In this document: positions 34,144 to 45,095 of the stretch, in pieces
How the letters are laid out: the number at the start of each line of letters is the position of its first letter
Position numbering within the stretch: position 1 is the first letter of the stretch
Program-made: the position numbers and the translations under genes
Source of the DNA: Ziziphus jujuba
Taxonomy: Eukaryota > Streptophyta > Magnoliopsida > Rosales > Rhamnaceae
NCBI RefSeq assembly: GCF_031755915.1
Contig: NC_083385.1
Coordinates: 511,001-575,000 of the forward strand
DNA length: 64,000 nucleotides
Reading direction: 5' to 3'
Notes under the pieces: model-generated
The model's input: the letters and a program-made list of their open reading frames with translations, nothing else
Databases searched by the model: none
What the model was told of the DNA's origin: nothing

Positions 34144-35208
34144 TGTGACGGTCCGCACCTTTAGAATGGCCTAGTGGCATTTTCGTAAATATTTGAAGAT
34201 TGGGATCTTTGATCCCGAATCGTGGGAATCTCCTAAAAATGTCACTAGGATGGTGCATGTCGAATGGCTGGCCAATATATGAAGGTTTGCTAGAGAAAAT
34301 CCCATTATGATTCCTCACACAAAGTGATATCTGTTGCTGTCATAAAGGAAATGGTTAAATAAGCTCTTTAGGGGGGTGGTCCGTGTCTGGTTCTCTATGG
34401 GCCCCAGCTCCGGCTTTGAGCTTGGGCTAAGCGAGCCTCCCATGAGTGACGGTAAGCCATGGGGCAGGCATAAAGTGCCACGAAGGTGGTCTTATGTCTC
34501 CGAGGGACAGAGAGTCTCGAGGACAGTACCAGTAGACGCTACGAGCTGGTATTGCACGTCACTCCTGTGCCAGAGGCTAAGTATAGCATTCGCTATGCCA
34601 TTTCCTATTGGCTATGCCAAAGACACACGAAGGCCTTTGTTACAAGATTGTGGCAAATGTGCCATTGGGCGGGGGCTCGAGTTCTGCCTCGCTCAAGAGA
34701 GACGGAAGCTAAGTAGGCACGGACGGGGCGACACCGTGCCATCGTATGGCATTCGTATGTGGCCTTCCGATCCTATGTTGCTACCTTGGGTGGCATGTTG
34801 GCATGATGCTAGCATGCATGCCTCAGGATTGTATGCTATTCAGGATGAGCATGGACCAAGGCCCAAATGGAGAGCTGGGTTGCTGGCTAGATCTTGGCAT
34901 AAAGTCAAGTTGCAGGCTACCGAGTGGGCACGAGGCCATCGGGCTAGCTTGTTGGGCGGCGTGAGCCTTGATGACTATGAGAACCTATAGATGAGGCGAG
35001 CGTCTACGCAGCCTTGATGCAGGGAAGCAATCATGGTCGCCTACATGCGAGACTCGCGAGAGTAGTTCTTGTCAGTGAATCTCAAGGGCGTACAATTGAT
35101 ATCAAATGGGTCGATAAATGAACTCAGATAGTGAGAAGGCTGGCCTTGACTAAAGAGTCTTAGCGCCGCACAGTCTATTTCCGCTGCATAAAATGTAGGA
35201 CTGTGACA
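34144..35208 (+). repeat. 3' LTR of the LARD-like element
   Basis: Direct repeat of 30231-31273, starting TGTGACGGTCCGCACC and extending about 25 bp further to CTGTGACA, followed by the target duplication CATAT. The primer-like motif of the left copy reads TTGATATCAAATGGG here. Confidence 0.75.
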
Positions 35209-35213
35209 CATAT

Positions 35214-36773
35214 GCGCGGACAAGCCTGCCTAAACTAAACATTATTATACGCATCGATACATAAACCAAGTTTTTATAAACCAAGTTTTTATTTTTATTA
35301 TTTACCCAAAAAAAAAAAATTGTCTATATTTTTATTTGGCCAATATTTTAAAAATAACTACATATTATGAAATCTCATGCCAGGTTCATTGGTAGGTCAT
35401 CTCTGGTGGCTTGAGGGCCTGAGTAAAGTTATAAGCAAAGCCAAGCTTGAGGGATACCTCAAAGCAATTTATAAGTTTCACTGCATTCTAGGGTCTGAGT
35501 AGAGTTGTAATCAAAGCCAAGCTTGAAGGCTACCTCAAAGCAATTTATAAGTTTCATTGCATTCTATTAATTCCGGATACAATCTGCATGCATTCTATTT
35601 CTCACATGCAGCATAAGGAAGCGCTTAAATGGAAAGCTAAACCAGTTGATAACTTGTATTTGTCATCATTTGGTAACTATTGTTATGTATAATGTGTAAA
35701 AATACCAGTAACTTGATGAAATTGATGGATTCAATTCAAATTAATTTGTTTGATTGGTTTGTTTGGTGTAATTAAAATGGATCAATTCTTAAAAATTAAA
35801 AATCGATTATTGGTTTAGTTTAATACAGAATTCGAGATGAAAATCTAATAAAAATTATCTAAACTGAACCGATTATCATTATATATAATAAAATTATATA
35901 TATTTAGATTTTATATTATTATTGTAATTTTATTAATTATGATTTTATGATGTGATATGCAAATATTATTGTTCAAAATTTAAAATTCAAAAAATCCAAA
36001 AAAAATTTAAAAAGAGCATAAATTTTTTTAAAAAACATATTAAAAACTAATCATCTAAACCAATTACTAATTGAATTAGTTTGTATTGGATTTCATATAT
36101 AAATAGATTCGATTTAAATTTAAAATCAAATCAATTACCAATTAAATTGGTTATTCCTAAGGTAAATTGGTTCCAAACCAATGAACATCTTTAGCTATAT
36201 GCCAATTTAATTGAAAACACAGAATGATTTGCTTCACTTTTATTAAATTTTTAGTATTAAGAAAGTCAAAAATGTAATTAAATATGAACAATTTGTATTT
36301 GTTATCCAATCCAACTAGTACTCATCACTAATGTTGACAAATTAACTTGGTATGCTCATAAGTGGCTGTAATAAGTAGTTAATAAACAGCTTTCTATTAT
36401 TACACAATTTCATTTATTAACATCCGAGAGCTGAGATGTAGATTAGAACTGGTTTTGTTTTTTTCATTTATTATTTACATGCTATTATTTATTATTTTAA
36501 ATTTGACTTCTTATGGCCATAAATTCCTTTTTTTTTTTTTCCCCAATATTGCCAAAAATATAAAATTCTTTTTAGGTTTGCAGAAATAAAGAGTAAATTT
36601 GTTTAATTTAAATTAATTGTGATTATATATAGGGCACTTGATGCTGATAAAGGGAGATTTGCAATTGATGTATAAAGGCAGTTGAAACTTGAAAGCGGGT
36701 TCGTGGTGTGTTTGGCTAAAAAGATTGGTTTGCTGTGCGGGATTGTTATTGTGGGTTGGAAGACGAAAAGAAG
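35214..36773. other. Intergenic, AT-rich
   Basis: Contains the 76-bp tandem duplication noted separately and otherwise AT-rich sequence up to the 5' UTR of the CIR-like gene. No gene seen. Confidence 0.5.
35415..35566. repeat. 76-bp two-copy tandem duplication
   Basis: Copies at 35415-35490 and 35491-35566 abut exactly. They share the phrases CAAAGCCAAGCTTGA, TACCTCAAAGCAATTTATAA and GTTTCAYTGCATTCTA and differ at about six positions. Confidence 0.85.
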
Positions 36774-39070
36774 ATGGAAGGGGAGGAGGGTGAAGGAATA
36801 AGGAAGAGCAAGAGCAAGAGATTTGACGATGGTGCGGCGGAGGTTGATTACAAGACCAAGGCGGGGACAGCGTGGAGCCACTCATACCTGAATCAGAAGC
36901 CATGGCATCCGCTGTCCTATCCCAATCAACGCCGCAAGTGGATAGCCGAGCAGACCCACGCCAACCGCCTTCGTCGTTCCCAGGAGGTCGCTCGCGAGTA
37001 TGCTCAAGAGCAGGAATTCTTTCGCCAGACCGCCCTCATCTCTAAGAAAGAAAAGGAAAAGGTTGCTATTTATTTATTTATTTATTTTTGTCTATTCAAC
37101 AATAATAATAATTGATATAATTTATTAATTATGATTGTTTCCTCTTTCACCATCTCAAATCTCATTTTATAGGTGGAGGTGATGAAAGCTGTTAGCTTCA
37201 TGTATGTTCGCCCACCTGGTTACAATGCCGAAAGTGCCAAAGCTGCTGAGATTGCCGATGAAAGGAAAAAGCACCACCCTTCCACTTCTATGTGCTAATT
37301 TCATCTCTCTACTTTTATTTTATTTTATCTATTTTATTATTATTATTATTATTTTTTTTTCTCTCTAACGAAGATAACAGGACAAATAAATTATTATTAT
37401 TTTTTTTTAATCTCGTAGGCCTCAAGAGTCTTTGCCTGATAGAGATCGCATTGGTGTAGATAATAAGAAGGCAAGGCCTAAAGATGTTTTTGGACGCCCT
37501 TTGCCAACTGAAGAAGAATTTGCAATCTTGAAAGATGCTCCTCGGTACAGTAGACATGCACATTTTTCCATGAATTTTAGATGAATTATTGTGTCCGCAC
37601 ATTTGACAAGTATAACCTAAAACATAAAATTGGCTACACTACTCGTCTGTAACTCCTGCTGCATTAACTTGAATGTTGCTTATTATCTCATTTGCAAAAT
37701 GAAGAACTTTTGTATGGCCGCCTTGAACTGTATACAGGTTTTGCATTGATTAATCCGTGACTGGTTGTTTCTATCTTAAGAGTAACTTATGAGGAACAAT
37801 GTATATTTCTTTCCTTCCCAGTTTTGCTATGTGACTAGTATGGGCCGTGCTGAGACATCTCTAGCATTTTCAGAGCCTATTATGTTCACAAGGCAACAGA
37901 GAGTCGCCTATTTTCTTCCTCTTTCTAATTTATAGTGGCTTTTGCTGTGTTGCAGTGATCCTTATGATCTTTATTTTTGATACTATAAGTTTTGGCATAT
38001 GTGATTCATTTATTTTAGCAATGTAGATGTTCATGAGTTTTTTTTTCTTTGCTATGCTATTTTCTTACAACCTAATGTAACTTCTGCAACTGTCACGCAT
38101 CTATATGTTTGTGTGTGTATATATATATATATATAAATACTGGAATTTTTAGTAGGATGAATTTTTCAGGTTGGAGACTGGTGTTCCTGCAAGGGTGAAA
38201 CCATTTGGAGTAGAAGTACGGAATGTAAAATGTGTTAGATGTGGAAATTATGGCCACCAAAGTGGTGATCGTGAATGCCCATTGAAGGATGTCATAATGC
38301 CTAATGAGGAGAGCCGATTGAAAAGGGATGACCCCTTGACTGCTATCCTTGCCCACACAGATCCTAGCGAGGTCAGTCATTATTTATTGAGTGTCTAGAA
38401 CCTTATTAGGGTGTGTACTTATCTCAATATTTATTATTACTGTTTGATTGCTCAGAGAAAACTTATATCATTATTTATTGAGTGTCTAGAATCTTGTAAG
38501 GGTGTTTACTTACTAACCTTGATATTAAATATTTGATTGCTCATAGAAAACTTGTTTTCACTATTTACATGGTGAATTGTAGGTAAGGGATAGACACCCT
38601 TGCATGGCAAAGCATAGGTCTCAGATCGTGTGATATGAATTTTATTGAATTGTCATTTTTATTGACACAATATTGATTAATTCAACACAACATTTCTCCG
38701 AAAGTTATGCTTTTCAAAAAGTTATCTTGTTAAGTTTGTATTCTTTGTTTTCTTTTATTCCTTTTACACTGGCAGAGAGAGTTGTGAGGAACGAACTGAT
38801 GTTATAATTTAGCTGTTTGGAGAATATTTTTTGTCCTTTGTCATGAAGATAGCATAGTTATAAGGAGGGTTCTGATATTGAATAGTGCCTCGCTGGGAAT
38901 AAGTCATGGAGGTATTAAGCAGAAAAGATTAGTTTGTGGAGAGAGGTGAGCTTGAAGTATGGGAGGGAGGATGTAAAATTTGGTGATTGATCTACTTTTA
39001 CTGTTAGAAGTTCCTTTTGATGTTGGCCTATTGAGGATTGTAGGAATTTTTTCTTCTTTTTTTTTTTTTA

Positions 39071-39120
<50 letters not shown>

Positions 39121-40744
39121 CATAATCAGATGATTGTTACATTTGGTTGGAGAAATTGTAGAAAATTTCTTTGGGATGGGAAGTGTCTAAAAGAATTACC
39201 TTTCAGAGAAAAGTGATTGGTGCGAGGATATATTCTTTCTAATATTGAGTTTTAGATTTGATGGCTGTAGGCTTTGGATAAGAGAGAAAGTCAGCTTACA
39301 TAGTCTAGATGTTGCTTCGTTGGATGATTGAGGCAGTCAAGTGCAGTTGTAAGGATATTTGAACAATTCCCATCTTCTACTATAAGCCTTTTTCACTAGT
39401 TTCTCATAAATATATGAATGTTTAAATCGTTTATGGATTGAAACCAAATTTGAAGCTGTTCTTGATTGGAAGTATACCCTGAGAGTTGGTGGTCCGGCCC
39501 CTAGCTACTTTGGGGGTTTAGGATTCTGGTTCTTGCAAGGAGAGGTGACTTATGGTTTTGGAGGGAGGAACATTGCTGAAGCTTTACATAGGGGACAACT
39601 AAGAACTAAAATTAGCTATAAGTGTAAAATGTTAGAAGGATTTCTAGTTCATAAAGTGCTATGAACCAAGTTTTAAGTTTCTACAATGAAAAGTCCATTC
39701 ACAAAGACCAAATATCAACTTTGACTTAAGTAAGACCTCCTTTTGGCCATATCAAATTCCATTTCCATCTTTTATGAAAATAATATAGGTTTCCCCAAAA
39801 ATCCCAACTTAAGAATTAAAGATACGCATGTGTAAATATAAGTTTTGTAATCAACTTGACCCAAACTGGTCTTTTTGTCAGCAAGTCAGCAGTTTGACTT
39901 GTGTTCTTAATCTTTTTTTTTCCAGCCTCTGAAGTGGGAGCTGAAGCAAAAACCAGGAATTAGTCCTCCCCGTGGAGGGTTTAAATCAGATGATCCCAAC
40001 CAGCAAATAGTTGCGGAGGACATATTTGATGAGTATGGAGGTAAAGACCTTTTCCTTCGCAGACCTTTTTTATTTTTTCATTTTCTTGGAAGGGCCTATG
40101 ATTGCTGTTTCCTTTTTCATTTGGTAGGCTTCCTTAGTGGCGGTGATTTGCCAGGGTTGCTGACCAACTTGTCAAGCAAATCCGGGAAGAAATCAGGAAA
40201 GAAGAGAAGACACAAAAGGCAGCAGTTCTCATCGAGTGATGATAAGTCAGAAGAAGATGGGTTTTGCTCTCCCATGGATGGCGAGAGGTCAAAGAGGGAA
40301 AAGCGCAAGGAGAAAAAGAAGAAGAGGAGAAAGAAGCAATATCATTCTGATTCAAGTTTGTCAGACATTTTGGAGTCTGACAAACATAACCAAGAGAGCA
40401 GTTCCAAGCGTTATTTTTCATCAAAGGAATACGAGCCAAATAAGCATCGTCATTATCATCACCCAAGTGGAAAAGAAATGAAAAGACGAAGGCATTGTTA
40501 TTCATCTCAAGATTCTGACTGTATTATTAATAAGCATCGCAGACACATGCATTCTTTTCCACCAACAGCTTCCAAGCAGCTTGATAAGGAATCTGAAGAA
40601 TGTTGTACCCCTGAAGCTGAAGGCCAGCCTAGAAGTAGAAATGGCAAGCGGAAAAAGTGTTATGATTCATATTATCAAGATTCTGAAGAGGAGAGGCAGT
40701 GTGGAGGAAGTGGCAAGAATAGACACAAGCATTTCCATTCGTGA
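36774..40744 (+). CDS. CIR N-terminal domain protein with zinc knuckle and Lys/Ser-rich tail
   Basis: Six exons: 36774-37061, 37173-37291, 37419-37544, 38170-38371, 39926-40040 and 40128-40744, giving 1467 bp (488 aa), all GT-AG and frame-consistent. The N-terminus (KTKAGTAWSHSYLNQKPWHP followed by WIAEQTHANRLRR) is the CIR N-domain known from the corepressor CIR1 and from splicing factors such as CWC25. A zinc knuckle C-x2-C-x4-H-x6-C lies at about residues 199-214. The last exon encodes a highly basic tail (KKSGKKRRHKRQ, KRKEKKKKRRKK) with many Ser, typical of nuclear RNA-processing proteins. Orthology to CIR1 is likely because of the knuckle. A role in splicing or transcription is inferred from the family only. 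The ATG at 36774 is the first in frame. Intron 4 (1.55 kb) holds a 47-T run and a tandem duplication. Confidence 0.9.
38378..38560. repeat. 91-bp two-copy tandem duplication in intron 4
   Basis: CATTATTTATTGAGTGTCTA starts at 38378 and again at 38469. The copies continue in parallel through GTTTGATTGCTCAGAGAAAA and ATTTGATTGCTCATAGAAAA. Moderately diverged. Confidence 0.75.
39074..39120 (+). repeat. Poly-T tract, about 47 bases
   Basis: An uninterrupted T run inside intron 4 of the CIR-like gene. Its true length is uncertain because such runs are hard to sequence. It lies about 800 bp from the acceptor, so it is not the polypyrimidine tract. Confidence 0.85.
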
Positions 40745-41087
40745 TATCAATATATATTCATATGGACTCCGACTGACTGTGACTAGTCAATCTCCAATTC
40801 AAATAATATCTGGTTGTAAATGTTCTCATATAGTTAGTAATTAATTGACAACCAAGTATCTATAATTGTAAAGTTTGTTCTCGTTGTTGTGGTTTTCTCT
40901 TTTTGTATCGAAAATTTGTTGTGGACGTCATCAGAGTGTCAGCAAGTTTCGTTCAATATTTTTTTATTATTATCTGAACAAGGTAAATGGGTTTGTAAAT
41001 AAACTTATGTGGATCCGAATACGGTGGGCTGGGCTTGAAACCCTTGTCCAAAGGGGCCAATAGGAGGAGGAGAAGGAACAAAAGGAG

Positions 41088-41096
41088 AAAACCCTA
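41088..41096 (+). promoter_or_regulatory. Telo-box upstream of the SWIB gene
   Basis: AAACCCTAA (extended to AAACCCTAACCC) about 100 bp upstream of the SWIB ATG. Telo-boxes are known cis-elements near start sites of plant genes for translation and organelle functions. A function here is inferred from position. Confidence 0.5.
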
Positions 41097-41193
41097 ACCC
41101 CTGCTTTTTGCGTTCGTTCCAACAACCGGAGACCAAACAAAGCTGTGTCTGAGCTGGTAAGTGCAAAAGAAGAAGTGGAGGTCCGAGGAGGAG

Positions 41194-41604
41194 ATGGCAT
41201 CAAGTGCGTTAGGAAGAGGAAGCAGGGTTCTGATGGCGGCAGGGAAGGCAGCCTCAGCTTCTGCAGCAGCAAAGGCTCCACCACGCTCCAACATGGGTAT
41301 CATGAAGGTGGTGCCCGTCTCTCCAGTGCTCGGCAACTTCCTCGGAACTTCCGAAGCCTCGCGTAGCCTCGCCGTCAAGAAAGTCTGGGAGTACGTTAAG
41401 CTCCACAACCTCCAGGTCTCTCCGTTTCCTTCCTCTTATTTCTTTCTTTCTCCGTGACTCGCAAGTTTTTTTTGTTTTTTTTAATAAAAAAAAAAAATTT
41501 AACTTTCCCAACCGAAGAGGTTTCGGTTGGTTTTTGTTGCATACATTTGGAATATAGAATCTTTCAAACATTCTATGCCACCGTTTTCATTCTTAAACTT
41601 TGAG

Positions 41605-41636
<32 letters not shown>

Positions 41637-42434
41637 TTTTTTTATCTTTTCGTTTTTTCGTTTTTGGTTGGGCTACCGTTCATATTACCATTTGAGATCA
41701 TTTCTAGCCATGCCCTATCTATAGTTGTAACGAAATTAGCTCTGTGAGTTTTATTAACATAAAATTTAAGTTGTAACGAAACAAGAGCAGAAGATTTTAG
41801 CTTTTGTTATCTAGTTATGTTTCTAGGTAAACGAGGGAAGGGAGAAAAGTTGGAAAACTCCTTCAAATATGCTTATTATAATGCAACGTTAGGCATTTTT
41901 AACTCTCTCTGGATGGATGGTACCTTTTTGCCTGTTCTGTTCTGCTGCATGCGTCCTGCTGTTTATGGGGTGGCAATGGGATGATTCTATGGAATTAGAT
42001 TGTTCGTTAGTTGATCCTTCATGAATACCTCATTCCTAAGTAAACTTGGCTGACATTAACAATCTAGTGATATGATATTTAGAAGTGTATGTAGATTTTT
42101 ATCAAATGGCAAGCCTAGTGCGTAAAATTAAATTGTTGCAAGAAGGTTGGTGTTATCTTACCAAATTATTTCAACAACTGCGTTGGGATGGAATGGGTCC
42201 CATGTGCATTGTATTATTATTTTTTATTATTATTGTTTCTTTTTTTTTCTTTTTTTTTCTTTTTTTTTTTTTGAAGTGACATGACAGAAGTTAAGTGTTT
42301 TGCAGAACCCTGCAAATAAGAAGGAGATCTTTTGTGATGAGACACTAAAGACGATCTTTTCTGGGAAAGACACTGTAGGTTTCCCGGAGATTGCCAGATT
42401 GCTGTCCCAACATTTTATCAAATCTTCTGCCTAA
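41194..42434 (+). CDS. SWIB/MDM2-domain protein, probably organelle-targeted
   Basis: Two exons, 41194-41415 and 42306-42434, giving 351 bp (116 aa). The N-terminal about 35 residues are rich in Ala, Ser, Arg and Lys with no acidic residue (MASSALGRGSRVLMAAGKAA), as in a mitochondrial or plastid presequence. The rest is a single SWIB domain: VVPVSPVLGNFLGTSEASR, VKKVWEYVKLHNLQ, then NPANKKEIFCDETLKTIF and FPEIARLLSQHF. Plant proteins of this size and layout are thought to be small chromatin- or nucleoid-associated factors; the SWIB fold in SWI/SNF (BAF60) proteins serves protein interaction. The intron donor CAG|GTCTCT and acceptor TTTTGCAG are clear. The gene starts 450 bp after the preceding gene on the same strand, with its own promoter elements between. 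Confidence 0.92.
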
Positions 42435-44238
42435 ATTTGTGACCCTCTCTGGTTGGATAGTTGGTTTTCTTTTGCAAATGAAGGATGGATGCCTCTTTTG
42501 GTTTTCCTTGTACTTATCTAGCATTTTGGGTGTTTGGACTTGGACCCATTGTCTTACTTTTATAATGGAAATGATATGGAAAAATGTTTTGGAGTGTATG
42601 TGAGAAAACCCTGCTCCCATTGTAGATGTTAGATTGGCTTCGTTGTGGATATGAATTAAGAATTATGGATGCGCTTTGAAATCTCTAGTACAGTTAAGTG
42701 ATATATTGATGATTTCACCGACATATATGTATATATATATGCATATATATTGATGGCGCTTCATTTTTTTTTTAATCAAAGTAAAAGTTTTTCTTTTTTT
42801 CAAATTTGAGATTAATTTTTGTGATACAGTCACATATATTGCATGCTTCTAACCCTTTCACATTTTATTTTCGATTCATTTCAGCCTCACGTCAAACTAT
42901 CTCTCAACTAATATATTTGATTATTTACCAAAAAAAAAAAAACTAATATATTTTATTTAAATGACGCTTTTGACTTGTTTACTTATGTACAAAAATAATC
43001 AATAGGTTTTGTGAAAAAAAATAATAATCAATATATTTATTCTATTTTTATATATTTTTAAATTAATAATTTATAACTTTTATATAAATGTTATAAAAGT
43101 AATAGATAGTTAATAACTGAAAAAAATTGTGATCCATCTGAGTAAACGGTTTTTTTTTCCTTTTTTGGGTATATTTGAATTAAAAAAAAAAAGAGTAAAA
43201 TTATTATTTTTTTGTTTAATTAAACCATATTAGTTGATTATAGTTTGACTAGCAAAACCGCCTAAATCGCACAAAAATCAAACATGAGAGAGCTATAATA
43301 AAATTTTTCAAAATAAAAATGCATTTGTGAAAAAAGTTCAAAATCAAAGGGTCAAACTGATGTTTACTCGAGTTTAAAATGGCAATTTGTATTAATAAAT
43401 GAAAATTTCTGATATGTTAATTGTTTTCTACTAAAATATAAAAATAAACTGACATGAGAGTCGAATATGATTGAGAAACTGTTTTTTCTCACACAACGTA
43501 TGAAATTGTTCATACTTTTTTATATATATGAAATTTTAGGTTCCGTAAAGCCTAAAGATTAAAAAAATAATAATAATAATAATAAGTAAAAAAAACAAAC
43601 TAATGTTAAACATATCAATTAAAATTATCAAAATATCTAGTAAATGGTAAATATAATTATATTATTATTCGTCTTTATCTAATTACATTTATTATTAAAA
43701 GATACACTTAAGTATATTAAAATTTTAACCAATAAATATGTCCCCTAACCATCTGTTTTTAATTAAAATTTTTTTATAGATATATCACAAATAAATTACG
43801 ATCGAGAATTTGGGTACGCGTGGAAATTTCTTAACTCAACCAGCCGTCGTGCGAAGAAGCTGATAGCTACAGTAATAAATAGTTTTATTTACGTTTATGA
43901 AATTACGAATTTGAATCATGAAAATGAAAATTAGATGAATTATTTAAAAAAAAAAAAAAAAAAAAAAAGAGCCGTCGTGCTGAATAATAACAACAGGCGC
44001 GTGGCCCATAAGGGTGAATAAAAAAGAGAAGTATTTAGCTGAAACGGGTTCAGGTGAGGCAGTAACTAGGCCCCGACCGGACCCGACCCAAATATTGTCA
44101 TTACGGTATTACCAGCTAACAGGCGGAGGCGGAGGCGTGCTGGTGATTGCTCTGGTGGTCGCAGTCCGCTTGATTAAAGTAATTTTGAATTGATTAAAAT
44201 TGGGAATTTTTTTGAAATTGGGATTCGAATCTCATCGC
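42435..44238. other. Intergenic, AT-rich
   Basis: 3' UTR of the SWIB gene, then AT-rich DNA with short (TA)n at 42724-42740 and an A run of about 23 near 43946. The last 200 bp (44040-44238) are GC-richer and form the SKIP31 promoter/5' UTR. No gene seen. Confidence 0.55.
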
Positions 44239-45041
44239 ATGACGATTTCAGACGAGGAGGACGAGAATTTAGCTCATTTTCTAGAATCGGAGGTGCTCTC
44301 CGAGGTCTCAGACCAGGTGCTCTCTCTCCTCTCGTTTTTATTCTAATAATTTCTTCTTTTTTTAAATTATTTTCTTCAGAAAATTAAAAGTTTTATATTG
44401 TTAAATCCGAACTAGAAATTGGAGATCTTCTTCTTTTTCTTTTTCTGGTTGGTTGGGTTGGGTTGGGTTGTTGTTTGGAGGTTGATTTCATTTCGCTTTT
44501 GCTTTTGCTTTTCAGGAAGAGGGACAGACGGAGGAGGAGCCAAAACCCAAGAGAAGGCGGGAGCTTGAGGCAGATGGAAACGGAGATGGACGTTGTTGTC
44601 CTTCCTCTTCCTCTTCAAGTGCTACTGAAAACAATAGCAACTTAATGGCACCGACGGGGACCAGGAGGATTGAGACTGGAATTTTCAGCAAAATACCACC
44701 CGAACTTTTCCCTCATATCCTCAAGTTTCTCTCTTCCGAGGTCAACCCCACCCTCTTGATGACCACTTTCATTTCCCGTCTTTGTTTCGTTATTTATTTA
44801 TTTATCTATTGTTGTTGCATTATTAATATTTATTATAATTTGGAAAACTCGCAGGATCTCGTTGCATGCGCGTTGGTGTGTAGATTTCTAAATTATGTAG
44901 CATCCGATGAATCCTTATGGCGTCGGTTGTGAGTTTCTTCCTTGTTTACTACATACTTGAAACTTCGTTACTTACTATAAAGCTTCTCACTTCATGGACA
45001 GCCACTTCCTTCTCATTCTGTTTGGTACTGAAGCTTCTTGT

Positions 45042-45095
<54 letters not shown>

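Larger units (their letters stand above)
30231..35208 (+). mobile_element. Non-autonomous LTR retroelement (LARD-like), ~5.0 kb
   Basis: Two direct repeats of about 1.04 kb, both starting TGTGACGGTCCG, bound a 2.9-kb interior. The element is flanked by the 5-bp duplication CATAT (30226-30230 and 35209-35213) and ends TG...CA. A purine-rich tract (GGTGGAGGA) directly precedes the 3' repeat. The interior has no gag, protease, integrase or reverse transcriptase in any frame; open frames are short and unrelated to known domains. It is therefore a large non-autonomous derivative moved by another element's proteins. The two repeats differ at roughly one in ten positions where I compared them, mostly C/T and G/A changes, which suggests an old, methylated insertion. 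Confidence 0.8.
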
